DNA of 32,598 bases, taken from the NCBI GenBank assembly GCA_964438735.1, contig CAYTLW010000089.1, positions 1 through 32,598 on the forward strand. The letters run 5' to 3'. Origin of the DNA: CAYTLW01 sp964438735 (GTDB lineage: Bacteria; Myxococcota_A; UBA9042). The notes under the pieces are model-generated. The model was not told the origin of the DNA, ran no database searches, and was given only the letters and a program-made list of their open reading frames with translations. Below are positions 15,516 through 24,454 of this stretch, one piece after another; position 1 is the stretch's first letter; each line of letters opens with the position of its first letter. Both the position numbers and the translations under genes were made by a program.

Positions 15516-15974
15516 ATGCCACAGACCTTGCAATTGCTGGATACAGCGGTCGAAATCGAAGAAGCAGCGGCCCGGATCTACGACCAGTTCGCCCTGCGTT
15601 TTGCCGACAACCAGGAGTACGGCCCCCTCTTTCATCGCCTGGCCGGTGAGGAGCGCGAGCATGCCGACCGGGTGCGCGCCGTGCGTGCACTCGTCGACGG
15701 CAGCGGCCTGCAGGTCGACGGCATGGATAGTGAGCACCTGGCCATGTTGCTCAAACTCGCCAACGACATCGAAGAGATGCTGCGTGACGATCCGCGCGAC
15801 GTCTCGCTGCACTCTGCGCTGGCGACGTCCTTCCGTCTCGAGGACGCCATGGCCGCGGCCCACGCCGAGCTGGTGACAGAGCAGCTGGGTCCGCAGGCGC
15901 GCGCCCTGTTTGAGGACCTGTCGACGGGCGACCGAGCGCACGCCGACCTGCTGGGTCCCGAAGGCCTGAACTGA
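15516..15974 (+). CDS. Ferritin-like (rubrerythrin-type fold) protein
   Basis: 152 residues, no signal peptide, predicted four-helix bundle. Helix 1 carries EIEEAAARIYDQFA (Glu14-Tyr22), helix 2 GEEREHADRV with an ExxH pair (Glu46, His49), helix 3 EDAMAAAHAELVTEQ, and helix 4 GDRAHADLL. In rubrerythrin-like proteins helix 4 supplies a second ExxH; here it reads DxxH (Asp139, His142). Iron binding is therefore plausible but altered. The ATG at 15516 has CGGAG 6 nt upstream; an upstream ATG in the same frame has no ribosome site. It stands alone after the long hairpin and is convergent with the membrane protein gene at 16026. Confidence 0.75.
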   Translation: MPQTLQLLDTAVEIEEAAARIYDQFALRFADNQEYGPLFHRLAGEEREHADRVRAVRALVDGSGLQVDGMDSEHLAMLLKLANDIEEMLRDDPRDVSLHSALATSFRLEDAMAAAHAELVTEQLGPQARALFEDLSTGDRAHADLLGPEGLN

Positions 15975-16025
15975 TCGGCCTCTCGAGAGCGTCCTGGATA
16001 GCCCGTGTCGGGAGCCCCGGGACCG

Positions 16026-18287
16026 TCAGTTACGCACCACCGCCCGACCGCTCTCCACCTGCACCCCGTCGGCGGACAGGTGGGCCTTCCAGGCCATGTG
16101 GCGGGCGCCGAGGATGCTGATCAGCAGCACAGCGTCGAACCCGCCGGCGGGCACCCGCACCCGGAGCCAGGGTCGATCGAGCGCGCGATGCCGTCGCCCG
16201 GCCCACATGGGCGCGTTGGGGATGTCCGGACCGTCGCCCAGCATCAGCCACTGGAACTCCTCGCGCAGGTCGCGGTAGCGGATGGTCTGGCGGGCGCTCA
16301 GGCTCCGCCCATCGGCCAGGAAGGCGTGGTCGCCGAAGACCATCATCACCCCGCTTACCGGCGCCCCGGCGGGCGTGCCGAGCAGGCTCAGGGGGCGGCT
16401 GCTCCAGGGTACGGCCACCGGCCCGATCACCTGTACGCCGGCGTCTCGGGTCAGGTCGATGTCCACGGGCCCCGTGTCGACGCGCATCCAGTCGGCGCGC
16501 TGCCAGGGCGGCGCGCTGAGGTCCAGGCGCAGGGTCACGGGCTCGCCGTGTGCCGGCACCTCGCCCGGCAACCAGCCCCATGGCGTGGTCTTGCGCGGCG
16601 TTCGCGGGCCGGTCGCGGTGCGCCACAAGGCGCGCAGGTTGGCGGTGGTCAGGCCCCGCTGTAGCGATCCCGCCCGGCCATAATCCGGCAGCACGCCAAC
16701 GTCGCTGGCCTGTTCGCGGGCTCGGGTCAGCAGGGTCGGCTCCTCGAGGTAGTCCCAACGCTCCCCGCCAAAGACGCCCGGGGCGCCGTATCGGCGGGCC
16801 TCGACGCCGGCGTAGCGTTCATCGACGGGCACCTGCCAGTCGGCCGCCGCCTGACCCAGGCCTACGATGGCGATGATGCCCACCACCAGCAGCAACGGCA
16901 GAATCGGTCGCCGCCCGGCGATGGCCGTGCGGGCCGCCCGCAGTCCGTCCACGCACCAGGCCAGTGGCGCCCAGGCGAGGATCAGGATCACGTTCATCTT
17001 GTTGGGATAGTCCCAGTTCTCCTGCACGGCCAGGGCGGCCATGGGCGGGACGAAGAAGAGCAGCCACACGGCGGCATCACCGCGATCCCGCCAGATGCTG
17101 ACGCCGACGCCGAGCAATGCAGCCGCTGACAGGGCCGCGCCGAGGTGGTCGAACGCGAAGAGCGGCCACATGGCGAAGGTGGGGAAGGGGTTGTGGGGCG
17201 TGCGCACGATGTGGTCGTGCAGGGGCCAGTTCAGCAGGCCATTCCACATCACCGTGCCGAAGCCGAAGTCATGGGGCGCCGGCGGCATCTGGGAGAAGCT
17301 CTCGAAGCGGAAGATGGAGCCCAGGGCCAGGTAGTGATGCAGGTGCCAGGGCACGGTGGCCAGCAGCGTCACGCCGGCGAAGAGGACCAGACGGCGGAGA
17401 TTGCGCCCGTCGAGCCAGCAGGCCAGCAGCAGGGCGGGCACACAGAGGACCAGGATGTGGCGCATCCCCAGGATCAACCCGGCGATGACGCCCAGCTGCA
17501 GCCAGGGTGCGTGACGCAGCATCAACCAGGGAATCAGGGCGGCGCAGAACGCCAGGGTGACCAGGTTCTCGTCGACCAGGGGGATGCGCAGCACGTAGGG
17601 GTTCAAGGCCAGCAGGGCCATGCCGATCCAGCCGCTGCCCTGGCCGCCGCGGGCGATGCCCACCTGGTAGCCGCCGAAGGCCAGCATGGTACCGCAGAAG
17701 CCGAACAGGGCGTGCAGGCCCAGGGATTGGAACACGGCCAGGAAGCCGGACATGACCGCCGGCACGGCCAGGCGTGCGTCCTGGGCGTTGCTGACCATGG
17801 GGCTGACGTCCAGGTGCAGCCCGCCGGCGGCGACGAAGCCCAGCTCGTGGATGCACGACTCCATCAGCGTGTAGCCGCTCTGGTCGTAGCGCAGCAGGTA
17901 GAAGACGCCGATGGCCACGCAGACCCCCAGCGGGATGTGGTGCCGGCGCAGGGCGTCCAGGAAGGCGGGCGGCACGAGCGAGGTGTTCCGGGAGCCGCCC
18001 CTGGCCCGCCACGACAACGCCGCGATGATCAGCAGGGTGACGGCGCAGCCGTAGAGCGTCGCCCAGTCCACGGGCCAGCCGGTGGCGCAGAAGATCAGAA
18101 ACGCGGCTGTGGGCACCACGCCCAGGCCCCAGGCCAGGCCCAGCGCCAGCAGGCCCAGCCAGGCGCGTTCTCGTTGGGGGCCGTCCAGGGTCGCCAGGTC
18201 GGCATCGGAGGGCCGCAGCGCCAACGCCATGACCACACCGGCGGCCACCAGCAGGGTCAGGGATAGAATGGCGGAGAGCACGACCAT
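16026..18287 (-). CDS. Large polytopic membrane protein (paralogue of 172-2415)
   Basis: 753 residues. Many hydrophobic segments in the first 500 residues are followed by a soluble, probably periplasmic, C-terminal domain. It matches the protein at 172-2415 along its whole length, with shared stretches such as LNPYVLRIPLVDENLV, GMRHILVL, HHYLALGS, RFESFSQMP, GLLNWPLHD and ENWDYPNKM. The similarity reaches the end (VVRN against VLRN), so the two are paralogues of one family. The family is not known to me; a GT-C-like glycosyl or phospho-transfer role is possible from topology only. It starts at ATG 18287, 16 bp after the stop of the TPR gene, so the two are probably one transcript and may act together. 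Confidence 0.85.
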   Translation of the reverse strand: MVVLSAILSLTLLVAAGVVMALALRPSDADLATLDGPQRERAWLGLLALGLAWGLGVVPTAAFLIFCATGWPVDWATLYGCAVTLLIIAALSWRARGGSRNTSLVPPAFLDALRRHHIPLGVCVAIGVFYLLRYDQSGYTLMESCIHELGFVAAGGLHLDVSPMVSNAQDARLAVPAVMSGFLAVFQSLGLHALFGFCGTMLAFGGYQVGIARGGQGSGWIGMALLALNPYVLRIPLVDENLVTLAFCAALIPWLMLRHAPWLQLGVIAGLILGMRHILVLCVPALLLACWLDGRNLRRLVLFAGVTLLATVPWHLHHYLALGSIFRFESFSQMPPAPHDFGFGTVMWNGLLNWPLHDHIVRTPHNPFPTFAMWPLFAFDHLGAALSAAALLGVGVSIWRDRGDAAVWLLFFVPPMAALAVQENWDYPNKMNVILILAWAPLAWCVDGLRAARTAIAGRRPILPLLLVVGIIAIVGLGQAAADWQVPVDERYAGVEARRYGAPGVFGGERWDYLEEPTLLTRAREQASDVGVLPDYGRAGSLQRGLTTANLRALWRTATGPRTPRKTTPWGWLPGEVPAHGEPVTLRLDLSAPPWQRADWMRVDTGPVDIDLTRDAGVQVIGPVAVPWSSRPLSLLGTPAGAPVSGVMMVFGDHAFLADGRSLSARQTIRYRDLREEFQWLMLGDGPDIPNAPMWAGRRHRALDRPWLRVRVPAGGFDAVLLISILGARHMAWKAHLSADGVQVESGRAVVRN

Positions 18288-18303
18288 GAGGTTCCAGCGG
18301 GGA

Positions 18304-20172
18304 CTACTTCTGCCTGCGCCACCACCAGTACAGGCCGCCCAGCAACGCCAGGGCGGCCAGCATGGCCAGCGCGCCGGGCGGTGCCGGCAGCTGCAGCGGT
18401 TCGCCTGCCGGCACGGGCCCCTGGTCGCCGGTGCTGACCGCCGAACCGCCCATGCCCGCGCGCGGCTGCGCCGGGGGCTGCCAGCCTGCCGGCAATTCGC
18501 CCGCCTGGAGCAGGCCCAGGTCGCGCTCGATGCGCTCGTCGAACGCGGCGGTATGACCTGGATCGCGGCGGCTCAACTCCAGGTGGCGGCGCAGGGCGGC
18601 GATGGCACCCGGCCGATCGCCATGCACGCGCACCTGGGCCACGACATACCAGGCCTCGGGGTGTTCCGGAGCCAGCTTGATGGCGCGGTCTGCCTGGGCC
18701 AGCGCCGTGGGCTGCTCGCCCGACTTCAGGTGGGCCAGGGCCAGGTGGATGGCCACCTGCACGTGCTTGGGGTGGGCGCCGGCGACGGCTTTCAGGAGCT
18801 CGGCTGCGCGGCCGGTGTTGCCCGCGTGCAGGGCCGCCAGGCCGCCGAGGTAGCGATCCAGGATGTTCGCATCCGGCTTCGCCAGTCGGGTCGCCAGGGC
18901 GTCGAAACGGCCCTGCAGCGCGGCCCGTGCCTTGGGATCTGCCAGCGCCGGGTCACTGAGTTGCCGCATCCAGCCGGCGATCAACTCAAACGTCGCCGCG
19001 TTCTCCGGCGCCAGGCGGTAGAGCGTCGTGGCCTGATCCAGGGCCTGGCCAAAGTCGCCCGCTTCGGCAGCCAAGGTCGCCGCCTGCTCGCGCAGCGGCA
19101 CGTCTTCGGGCCACGCCTTGAGCGCGGAATCCAGCCAGCGCTTCGCCTCCTGCAGGCCGCCGGCTTTGGGGTGCGCGGCGGTGATTCGGATGCGGGTCAG
19201 GTAGTGGCCGGCGGAAGGTTTGCCGCTGTCGGGAGCGCTCTCGTCCAGCAGGGTGACGGCCAGGCGAGGCCGATCCAGCCGCTCCAGGAGCGCGGCGGCT
19301 GCCGACGGGGAGCAGGGCGGGCGGGCGTCCCTGCATGACGCCAACGTCGTCGCTGCCTCGGCCTGCTTGCCGGACATGGCCAGGGCGACGGCGCGGGCCT
19401 GCAGATCGGCGGGATCGCTCGATTCGGCCGCCGCCAGGGTGGCATCCAGCCAGGGTCGAACGCCGGCGGGGCGGCTCAGTTGATGGTGCAGTATGGCCAG
19501 GTCCAGGCCGGTCTTCGCCCTGGGTTTGCCTTCTTTCAGGGCTGCCACCAGCACCTCCAGCGCAGCGCCGGCGGCGGCCCGATCCGAACCGACCAGCGTG
19601 CGGATTCGGGCCAGTTCACGCGCCGTCGTGTCGCCGCTGGTGTCGCCGCCGGTGTCTGCGCCCGCGCCCTTGTCCAGGCAGCGCCATTGCAGGTCTCGAG
19701 CGCCGCCATCCAGGCGCGCCTTGAGCTGCAGGTGCAGGGCAGCCAGGGCGGCCCGACCGTTGCGCTCGACGCAGAGCATGGCCTGGCGATCCGATTCTTC
19801 GACGCAAGGGGAGATTCGCTCCAGCACCATGCGACCGATGCGTGAGGCCGCTCCGTCGACGAGCGTCTCGTCGGCTCTGCCGGGGCGCAGGCGGTAGCGC
19901 GCGGTGCCCGTATCGTGGGCCTCGCCCAGCAGGTAGGTGGCCTCGATGGCCGCGGCTTTGACCTGGATGTCGCCATTGCGCACCGGCATGACCCCGGCCA
20001 TGGCTTTGGCGCTCATGAGCCGCTCGATCAACACCTCCTGGTGCGGCTGGATGACCAGTCGGCTGCATTCCGCAGGCAGATCGGCCGGCTGCGACCACGA
20101 CGTCGCAGCGAGGAATACGCCGGGCAACAGCGTCGACAGGACGAGGAGGGCTCGGGCGGCGATGGCGGGCAT
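18304..20172 (-). CDS. TPR-repeat protein with signal peptide and C-terminal membrane anchor
   Basis: 622 residues. A signal peptide (ALLVLSTLLPGVFLAATSWSQ) is followed by a domain with several cysteines (about 35-180). Then come helical repeats, clearest at about 430-560: LGGLAALHAGNTGRAAELLKAV, HVQVAIHLALAHLKSGEQPTALAQADRAIKLAPEHPEAW. These are tetratricopeptide repeats. It ends with a Pro-rich stretch, a hydrophobic helix and WWWRRQK, a tripartite tail like C-terminal anchors or sorting signals. It is therefore an envelope scaffold held by its C-terminus. GGAGG precedes the ATG by only 3 nt. It lies upstream of, and probably cotranscribed with, the large membrane protein gene. Confidence 0.82.
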   Translation of the reverse strand: MPAIAARALLVLSTLLPGVFLAATSWSQPADLPAECSRLVIQPHQEVLIERLMSAKAMAGVMPVRNGDIQVKAAAIEATYLLGEAHDTGTARYRLRPGRADETLVDGAASRIGRMVLERISPCVEESDRQAMLCVERNGRAALAALHLQLKARLDGGARDLQWRCLDKGAGADTGGDTSGDTTARELARIRTLVGSDRAAAGAALEVLVAALKEGKPRAKTGLDLAILHHQLSRPAGVRPWLDATLAAAESSDPADLQARAVALAMSGKQAEAATTLASCRDARPPCSPSAAAALLERLDRPRLAVTLLDESAPDSGKPSAGHYLTRIRITAAHPKAGGLQEAKRWLDSALKAWPEDVPLREQAATLAAEAGDFGQALDQATTLYRLAPENAATFELIAGWMRQLSDPALADPKARAALQGRFDALATRLAKPDANILDRYLGGLAALHAGNTGRAAELLKAVAGAHPKHVQVAIHLALAHLKSGEQPTALAQADRAIKLAPEHPEAWYVVAQVRVHGDRPGAIAALRRHLELSRRDPGHTAAFDERIERDLGLLQAGELPAGWQPPAQPRAGMGGSAVSTGDQGPVPAGEPLQLPAPPGALAMLAALALLGGLYWWWRRQK

Positions 20173-20265
20173 GGGCCTCCGCGGGGGAGGACCACGATAA
20201 CAAGGGGCATCGGGGTTGGACAGGGAGGCGAAGGGCCGCCGGAAGCACGCGATCGTGTTCAAGAG

Positions 20266-20294
20266 ATGATATGTAATATCAATGGCTTGTGCAA
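20266..20294 (-). promoter_or_regulatory. Candidate sigma-70-type promoter for the TPR gene
   Basis: On the minus strand TTGCAC (20294-20289) and TATCAT (20271-20266) are 17 nt apart. The -10 matches five of six consensus bases, the -35 three of six. Transcription would begin near 20258 and give an 85-nt leader before the ATG at 20172. It lies in a strikingly AT-rich patch of otherwise GC-rich DNA, which strengthens the call. Both elements overlap palindromes described separately. Confidence 0.5.
20267..20281. promoter_or_regulatory. Inverted repeat TGATAT-GTA-ATATCA at the -10 region
   Basis: Two perfect 6-bp arms around a 3-bp centre cover most of the candidate -10 element of the TPR gene. 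This is a suitable place for a repressor dimer. AT-rich palindromes are rare in this GC-rich DNA. Confidence 0.4.
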
Positions 20295-20316
20295 AAGGGA
20301 TCTAGATCACTTTTGC
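20291..20316. promoter_or_regulatory. 26-bp near-perfect palindrome with GATCTAGATC core
   Basis: Arms GCAAAAG and CTTTTGC enclose GATCTAGATC; 12 of 13 symmetric base pairs match. It begins 3 bp beyond the stop of the lipoprotein gene at 20320-22632 and overlaps the -35 of the candidate promoter for the TPR gene. It can be read as an operator for the latter or as a terminator-like cruciform for the former. No T-run follows on the minus strand, which favours an operator. Confidence 0.5.
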
Positions 20317-20319
20317 GGT

Positions 20320-22632
20320 TCAAGGCACGCAACCCTGCGCCATGCCGCTGCCGACGAACGCCGGATTGATGTAGCAGGGCGTGATGCAGTGCTCACCCTG
20401 TGGCTGCCACCACTTGCCCTGGCCGTCGCATGGCTTGGCGCCCACGGTCTGGTGGCAGGTGGAGAGGGGATTCTGGCTGCCGCCGGACATGGTGTTGGGC
20501 CAGTTCAGCCGGCCCACGTACCACATATCCAAGGGCTTCAGGGCGACGTTGGCGTACTGCACGGCGAGCACGCCGACGACGTAGATGTTGACCGTGGCGT
20601 AGGAGACGCCGAAGCCGTGGTCGTTCCAGTAATGCACGCCCACGTCGTAGGCTTTCGGCTTGCTGACGGTGCCCTCGGGCTGGTCCAGGTTCAGGTTCTC
20701 CGGCCCGGCGCCGTCGGTGTCGTCCAGGTCGAGCGTCGGATTGTCCGCTTCGCTCGTGCTGCTGCCCCAATTGGCCGTCTTGTTGAACCAGAAGATGTCG
20801 AAGGGATTGGAGAACCAGGGATCGGGCTGGCCGTCGCAGTCGATGTCCGGCCCGTTGGCCAGCGCGTGGGCGAAGTGCAGGTCCAGGTCGGCGCCTGCGC
20901 CCGGTCCGCTGTCGGTCTGGTCGGGGTCGGCGGGGGTGTTCCAGAGCAGCTCGATATGGATGGCCTTGTCCGGCAGGACCAGCACCTGGACCTTGGCGTC
21001 CTCGCACGATTCGGTGCCAGCGGCGTCCCATACACGGAGCGTGAACTCATATTGTCCGACCGTATTCACCGCAAATGTGGGGTTGGGGAAGCTCGTCGAC
21101 GGCAAGAAGACCTGCATCGAACCCGCCGGCTGCTTGGTCGCCTGCCACTTGTACTTGGTGACCTGGCCGCCGCCGGTGGCGAAGCTCTCATCACCGACCA
21201 GGTGCAGGTTGGTCTGGGGCACCACCTCTTCGCCCTCGAGCACCTTGATCTTGGCCGTCGGGCAGACCTGCAATACGCCGACACCGCGACAGTGGATCGT
21301 GTTGACCTTGTGCAGGGCGTTGCTGAAGACGCGTACATCGGCCAGGTCGGGCGCCGGCAGGTTGGTGGCCGGATCCAGCGCGCTCTCGACACTCGGCTGA
21401 TAGCGCACGGTGAAGCTGGCCTTGGCGTTGGGTCCCAGGGTGATGGGGGCCTCCTGGGTCGGTCCCTTCTCGGCGTCGATCTGCGGCGACTGTGCCTTCA
21501 TGGCGTCGAATACGACGTCGAACTCCGGGCTCGAGTTGCCCGCATCCAGGTCGATGCCGTGGATGACCAGCGGGCTGCCGCCGCAGTTGCGCAGCACGAT
21601 CTCGCGCAGGGCCTGGCCGCCGACCTGGACCGCGCCGAAGTCCAGCCCGCCAGCCGGGATCACCTTGATGCAGGGCAGATTGGCGTTGGCCACCAGCTGG
21701 GCCACGCCGCCGCCAGGGCTGTTGTCGTTGCTGCCCACCCGCAGGGTGCCCTGGCGCTGTTTGTCGTCATTGGCGGTGAAGATCACAACGATGTCGTGGC
21801 CGGTGCCCGAAGGGATGCTCAGCGGTGGCGAGAGCAGCAGTGGTTTTCCGGCCGAGGCCTCGTGGGTCAACACGCCGCCATCTTCCGACTTGGTGCGCAG
21901 CTTGAATCCTGCCGGCGCCAGCAGGTCCAGTCGGTGCACCAGCAGGCTGGCGTCGCCCTGGTTGACCATGCCCATGGTCTGCTCCTGGCTCTCGCCCGCC
22001 GGCAGCGGGCCGAAGTGGAGCACGTCCGGGATCATCTTGAGCCGCGGTGTGCCGGGCATGGCGACCAGACGCAGCACATAGAGGTTCCCCTCGAGGGTCG
22101 GATCGCCGCTCACGACGATGTGCAACTGCGCGCTGCGTTCGGCGTCGTCGTTGCGGGTGTAGCGGATCAGCACCTGCGATGCCGATACGGCGCCAGCCAT
22201 GGTCGCGCCCGATGGCACCACCGGCTGCCACTGCCGGTCCAGGTCGGCGCACGCAGCGCTGGCGTCGCTGTTGAAGCATTGAAACGCGGGGGCGCCACCC
22301 TCGGGTGCGGGATCCTCGACCAGTTTGATGGCGATGATGTTCAGGGGCGCCGCGGAGGCCACCGCCGCGGTGTTGCGCAGGACCAGCCGCAGGTTCACGG
22401 CCTCGCCGTGGGCCGCCGCGGCGACGGGCAGGTTGAGCAGAGCGCCGTGGGCTTGGGGCAGTCCGGTCTGGGTTTCGCTCACCTCCAGTCGACCGCTGCA
22501 GTCGATGTCGACGCTGTCGTCAATGCAGGTGCTGTCGCGCGTGTCGTCGCTGCAGGCCACCACGGCCAAGCACAGCAGGCAGAGCACGACCAGGTTCAAG
22601 CGAGGATGTTTTTGGGGGCGGGCGGTTGGCAT
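20320..22632 (-). CDS. Choice-of-anchor/ASPM-Hydin-type lipoprotein with PKD-like and C-terminal LDLHF domain
   Basis: 770 residues. The lipobox LAVVAC gives Cys27. Several immunoglobulin-like beta domains follow. Two have the choice-of-anchor D/ASPM-SPD-2-Hydin signature in which a line such as LHFGPLPAGESQEQTMGMVN or LDFGAVQVGGQALREIVLRN is followed by L-x-V-x-x-x-DL. A PKD-like domain follows (YKWQATKQPAGS, VGQYEFTLRVWDAAG). The last 210 residues form a domain with IHIELLWNTPADPDQTD, GADLDLHFAHA, DDTDGAGPENLNLD and VGVHYWNDHGFG, which I recall only from large lipoproteins of myxobacterial type. The ATG at 22632 has GGAGG 5 nt upstream. Likely surface or periplasmic; no enzymatic site seen. 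Confidence 0.85.
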   Translation of the reverse strand: MPTARPQKHPRLNLVVLCLLCLAVVACSDDTRDSTCIDDSVDIDCSGRLEVSETQTGLPQAHGALLNLPVAAAAHGEAVNLRLVLRNTAAVASAAPLNIIAIKLVEDPAPEGGAPAFQCFNSDASAACADLDRQWQPVVPSGATMAGAVSASQVLIRYTRNDDAERSAQLHIVVSGDPTLEGNLYVLRLVAMPGTPRLKMIPDVLHFGPLPAGESQEQTMGMVNQGDASLLVHRLDLLAPAGFKLRTKSEDGGVLTHEASAGKPLLLSPPLSIPSGTGHDIVVIFTANDDKQRQGTLRVGSNDNSPGGGVAQLVANANLPCIKVIPAGGLDFGAVQVGGQALREIVLRNCGGSPLVIHGIDLDAGNSSPEFDVVFDAMKAQSPQIDAEKGPTQEAPITLGPNAKASFTVRYQPSVESALDPATNLPAPDLADVRVFSNALHKVNTIHCRGVGVLQVCPTAKIKVLEGEEVVPQTNLHLVGDESFATGGGQVTKYKWQATKQPAGSMQVFLPSTSFPNPTFAVNTVGQYEFTLRVWDAAGTESCEDAKVQVLVLPDKAIHIELLWNTPADPDQTDSGPGAGADLDLHFAHALANGPDIDCDGQPDPWFSNPFDIFWFNKTANWGSSTSEADNPTLDLDDTDGAGPENLNLDQPEGTVSKPKAYDVGVHYWNDHGFGVSYATVNIYVVGVLAVQYANVALKPLDMWYVGRLNWPNTMSGGSQNPLSTCHQTVGAKPCDGQGKWWQPQGEHCITPCYINPAFVGSGMAQGCVP

Positions 22633-23019
22633 TTCTTCCTCCACAGGGGCGCACCCAGCGCCGCACCGATGGCGGGCGCCGGCCCTGTTGGTTCAGGGTC
22701 GCGCGGTTTCATCCAGGGATTGGCGGCGCGCGATTCGATCCGTCACGGCCCGGTCGGCATGGCGCTCTGGTTGGCGCAATACCGACCGTCTGGGGCCCCA
22801 GGACCATGACATCCGTTTCAGTTGGCGTGACACCAATGTCAGGCCGACGGGGCCTCGGCGGGCCGGGTTTCCCGGTAACCACGCCCCAGATCGCAAGGCT
22901 GAACGGCCCTCCCGGGACTACCGCCGGCATGTCCGCGCCCTGGTACGGTTGTTGCAACTCCTTGCCGCAGTCACGCGTTCCCAGCGCCCAACGCCGCCAG
23001 CCGGCCGCCGGAGTCCCAC
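22633..23019. other. Divergent intergenic region, 387 bp
   Basis: Spacer between the lipoprotein start at 22632 (-) and the first VWA lipoprotein at 23020 (+). I see no coding pattern. It holds a short inverted repeat CCGGG-TTT-CCCGG at 22863-22875 and a TTGG-N7-CCAA pair at 22822-22836, both weak. No convincing -10/-35 pair is visible on either strand, although both promoters should lie here. Confidence 0.5.
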
Positions 23020-24399
23020 ATGAAGTCCCAGCCTGTCGCCCTCTTCGCCCCCCATCATCGCGCCCTCGCCGGCTGCGCCTGCGGCCTCATGCTGCTGTTC
23101 ATGATTGGCTGTGGATCGACCAGCGGCGGCGGATTCGACGGTTATGGCGGCGACTACGGCACCGTGCCCACGGGTTCGAGCGGCGGCGGCAAGGCCAGCA
23201 CACCCCCGTCCGGCAGCGACTCCGGCAGCGCCACCAAGCCGGCGCCATCCAAGGGCACCGGCAAGGCCGGCAAACAGCCTCAGCCCGTCAACGCCAGCCA
23301 GCTCACCGCAGGCGAGTGGGATGACAACCTGAACTTTGGCCTGTTCAAGACCTACATCGGCAACGCCATGCAGTCGGACAGCCAGCTGCCCGACCTGAAG
23401 GCGACCGGCCGCAAGATCATCACCGTGGTCGACGGCGACAAGAAGCCGGTGGCCGGCGCACGGGTGCGCGTCTTCTCAGATGGCGTGGACTACTTCCAGG
23501 GCCCCACCGGCACGGACGGCCGCGTGCTCTGGTTGCCGACCCTCGAAGGTGACCTGCAGGCGCAGGACATCCAGGTCGAGGTCGCACCGCCCGGCAGCAT
23601 GAATGTCGACCCGACGGTGACCCCCTTGCCCGAGGGCGACCAGTGGACCCTCACCTTGAAGGCCAAGGCCAGCGTGGTCACAAAGGCTGATGTGGCCTTC
23701 GTCTTCGACGCCACCGGCAGCATGGGCGATGAACTCAACTGGCTGAAGAAGGAGATCGCCGACATCGCCGCCAAGGTCGCCAAAAATCACCCCAACGTCT
23801 CGCTGCGCCTGGCCCTGATCGTCTATCGCGACCATGGCGACGCCTACCTCACGCGATCGTTCGACTTCACCGATGACCTGGATGTATTTCTGGGCAACCT
23901 CAAAAACCAGAAGGCCGGCGGCGGTGGCGACTATCCAGAGGCGATGGATTCCGGCTTGTCGGATATGAACCAGCTCTCCTGGCGCCAGGGCGCGGTCGCT
24001 CGCATGGCCTTCGTGGTCGCCGACGCGCCGCCCAAGACCCAGAACCTGCAGAAGGCCATCGACCAGGCGCTCATCGCCCGGGCCCAGGGCATCCGCCTGT
24101 ACGGCGTCGCCGCCAGCGGCGTGGGCGACCGGGCCGAGTACATCCTGCGCGGCATGGCCTGGCTGACCCTGGCCCGCTACATCTTCCTGACCGACGACAG
24201 CGGCATCGGCAACTCCCACGCCGAGCCCCACATCCCCTGCCACCACGTCATGTTGCTGAACACCCTGATGGTGCGCACCATCGAAGCCGAGATCGCCGGC
24301 AAGCGCACCCACCCAGACAACGACGACATCATCAAGACCGTCGGCAATCCAGAGCAGGGGCAATGTCAGCTCTCCAATGGTGACGTCGCCTGGTTGTAG
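23020..24399 (+). CDS. VWA-domain lipoprotein (first tandem copy)
   Basis: 459 residues. A signal peptide ends at FMIGC (Cys31), followed by GGGFDGYGGDYGT and a Ser/Gly/Lys-rich linker. Residues about 90-215 form a beta domain (ASQLTAGEWDDNLNFGLF, KKPVAGARVRVFSDG, PTGTDGRVLWLP) like the carboxypeptidase-regulatory fold. A von Willebrand A domain follows from about 225, with the MIDAS motif DATGS at 230-234 in place of the usual DxSxS, then PEAMDSGLSDM and VVADAPPKT. It ends in a conserved tail with CHHVMLLNTLM. VWA domains bind ligands through a divalent metal. The gene begins a three-gene unit; CGGAG lies 6 nt before the ATG. Confidence 0.88.
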   Translation: MKSQPVALFAPHHRALAGCACGLMLLFMIGCGSTSGGGFDGYGGDYGTVPTGSSGGGKASTPPSGSDSGSATKPAPSKGTGKAGKQPQPVNASQLTAGEWDDNLNFGLFKTYIGNAMQSDSQLPDLKATGRKIITVVDGDKKPVAGARVRVFSDGVDYFQGPTGTDGRVLWLPTLEGDLQAQDIQVEVAPPGSMNVDPTVTPLPEGDQWTLTLKAKASVVTKADVAFVFDATGSMGDELNWLKKEIADIAAKVAKNHPNVSLRLALIVYRDHGDAYLTRSFDFTDDLDVFLGNLKNQKAGGGGDYPEAMDSGLSDMNQLSWRQGAVARMAFVVADAPPKTQNLQKAIDQALIARAQGIRLYGVAASGVGDRAEYILRGMAWLTLARYIFLTDDSGIGNSHAEPHIPCHHVMLLNTLMVRTIEAEIAGKRTHPDNDDIIKTVGNPEQGQCQLSNGDVAWL

Positions 24400-24454
24400 G
24401 GCACAATTGACGCGAGAATCTGGCACATGATGCCCTGTCGGCACGGAGTCCCCC

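Noticed and set aside
19915..22809. 964-codon open frame on the + strand
   Set aside because: It is rich in Val/Gln/Gly/His without domains and lies opposite the TPR and anchor lipoprotein genes, both of which have signal peptides and family motifs. A GC-rich antisense shadow.
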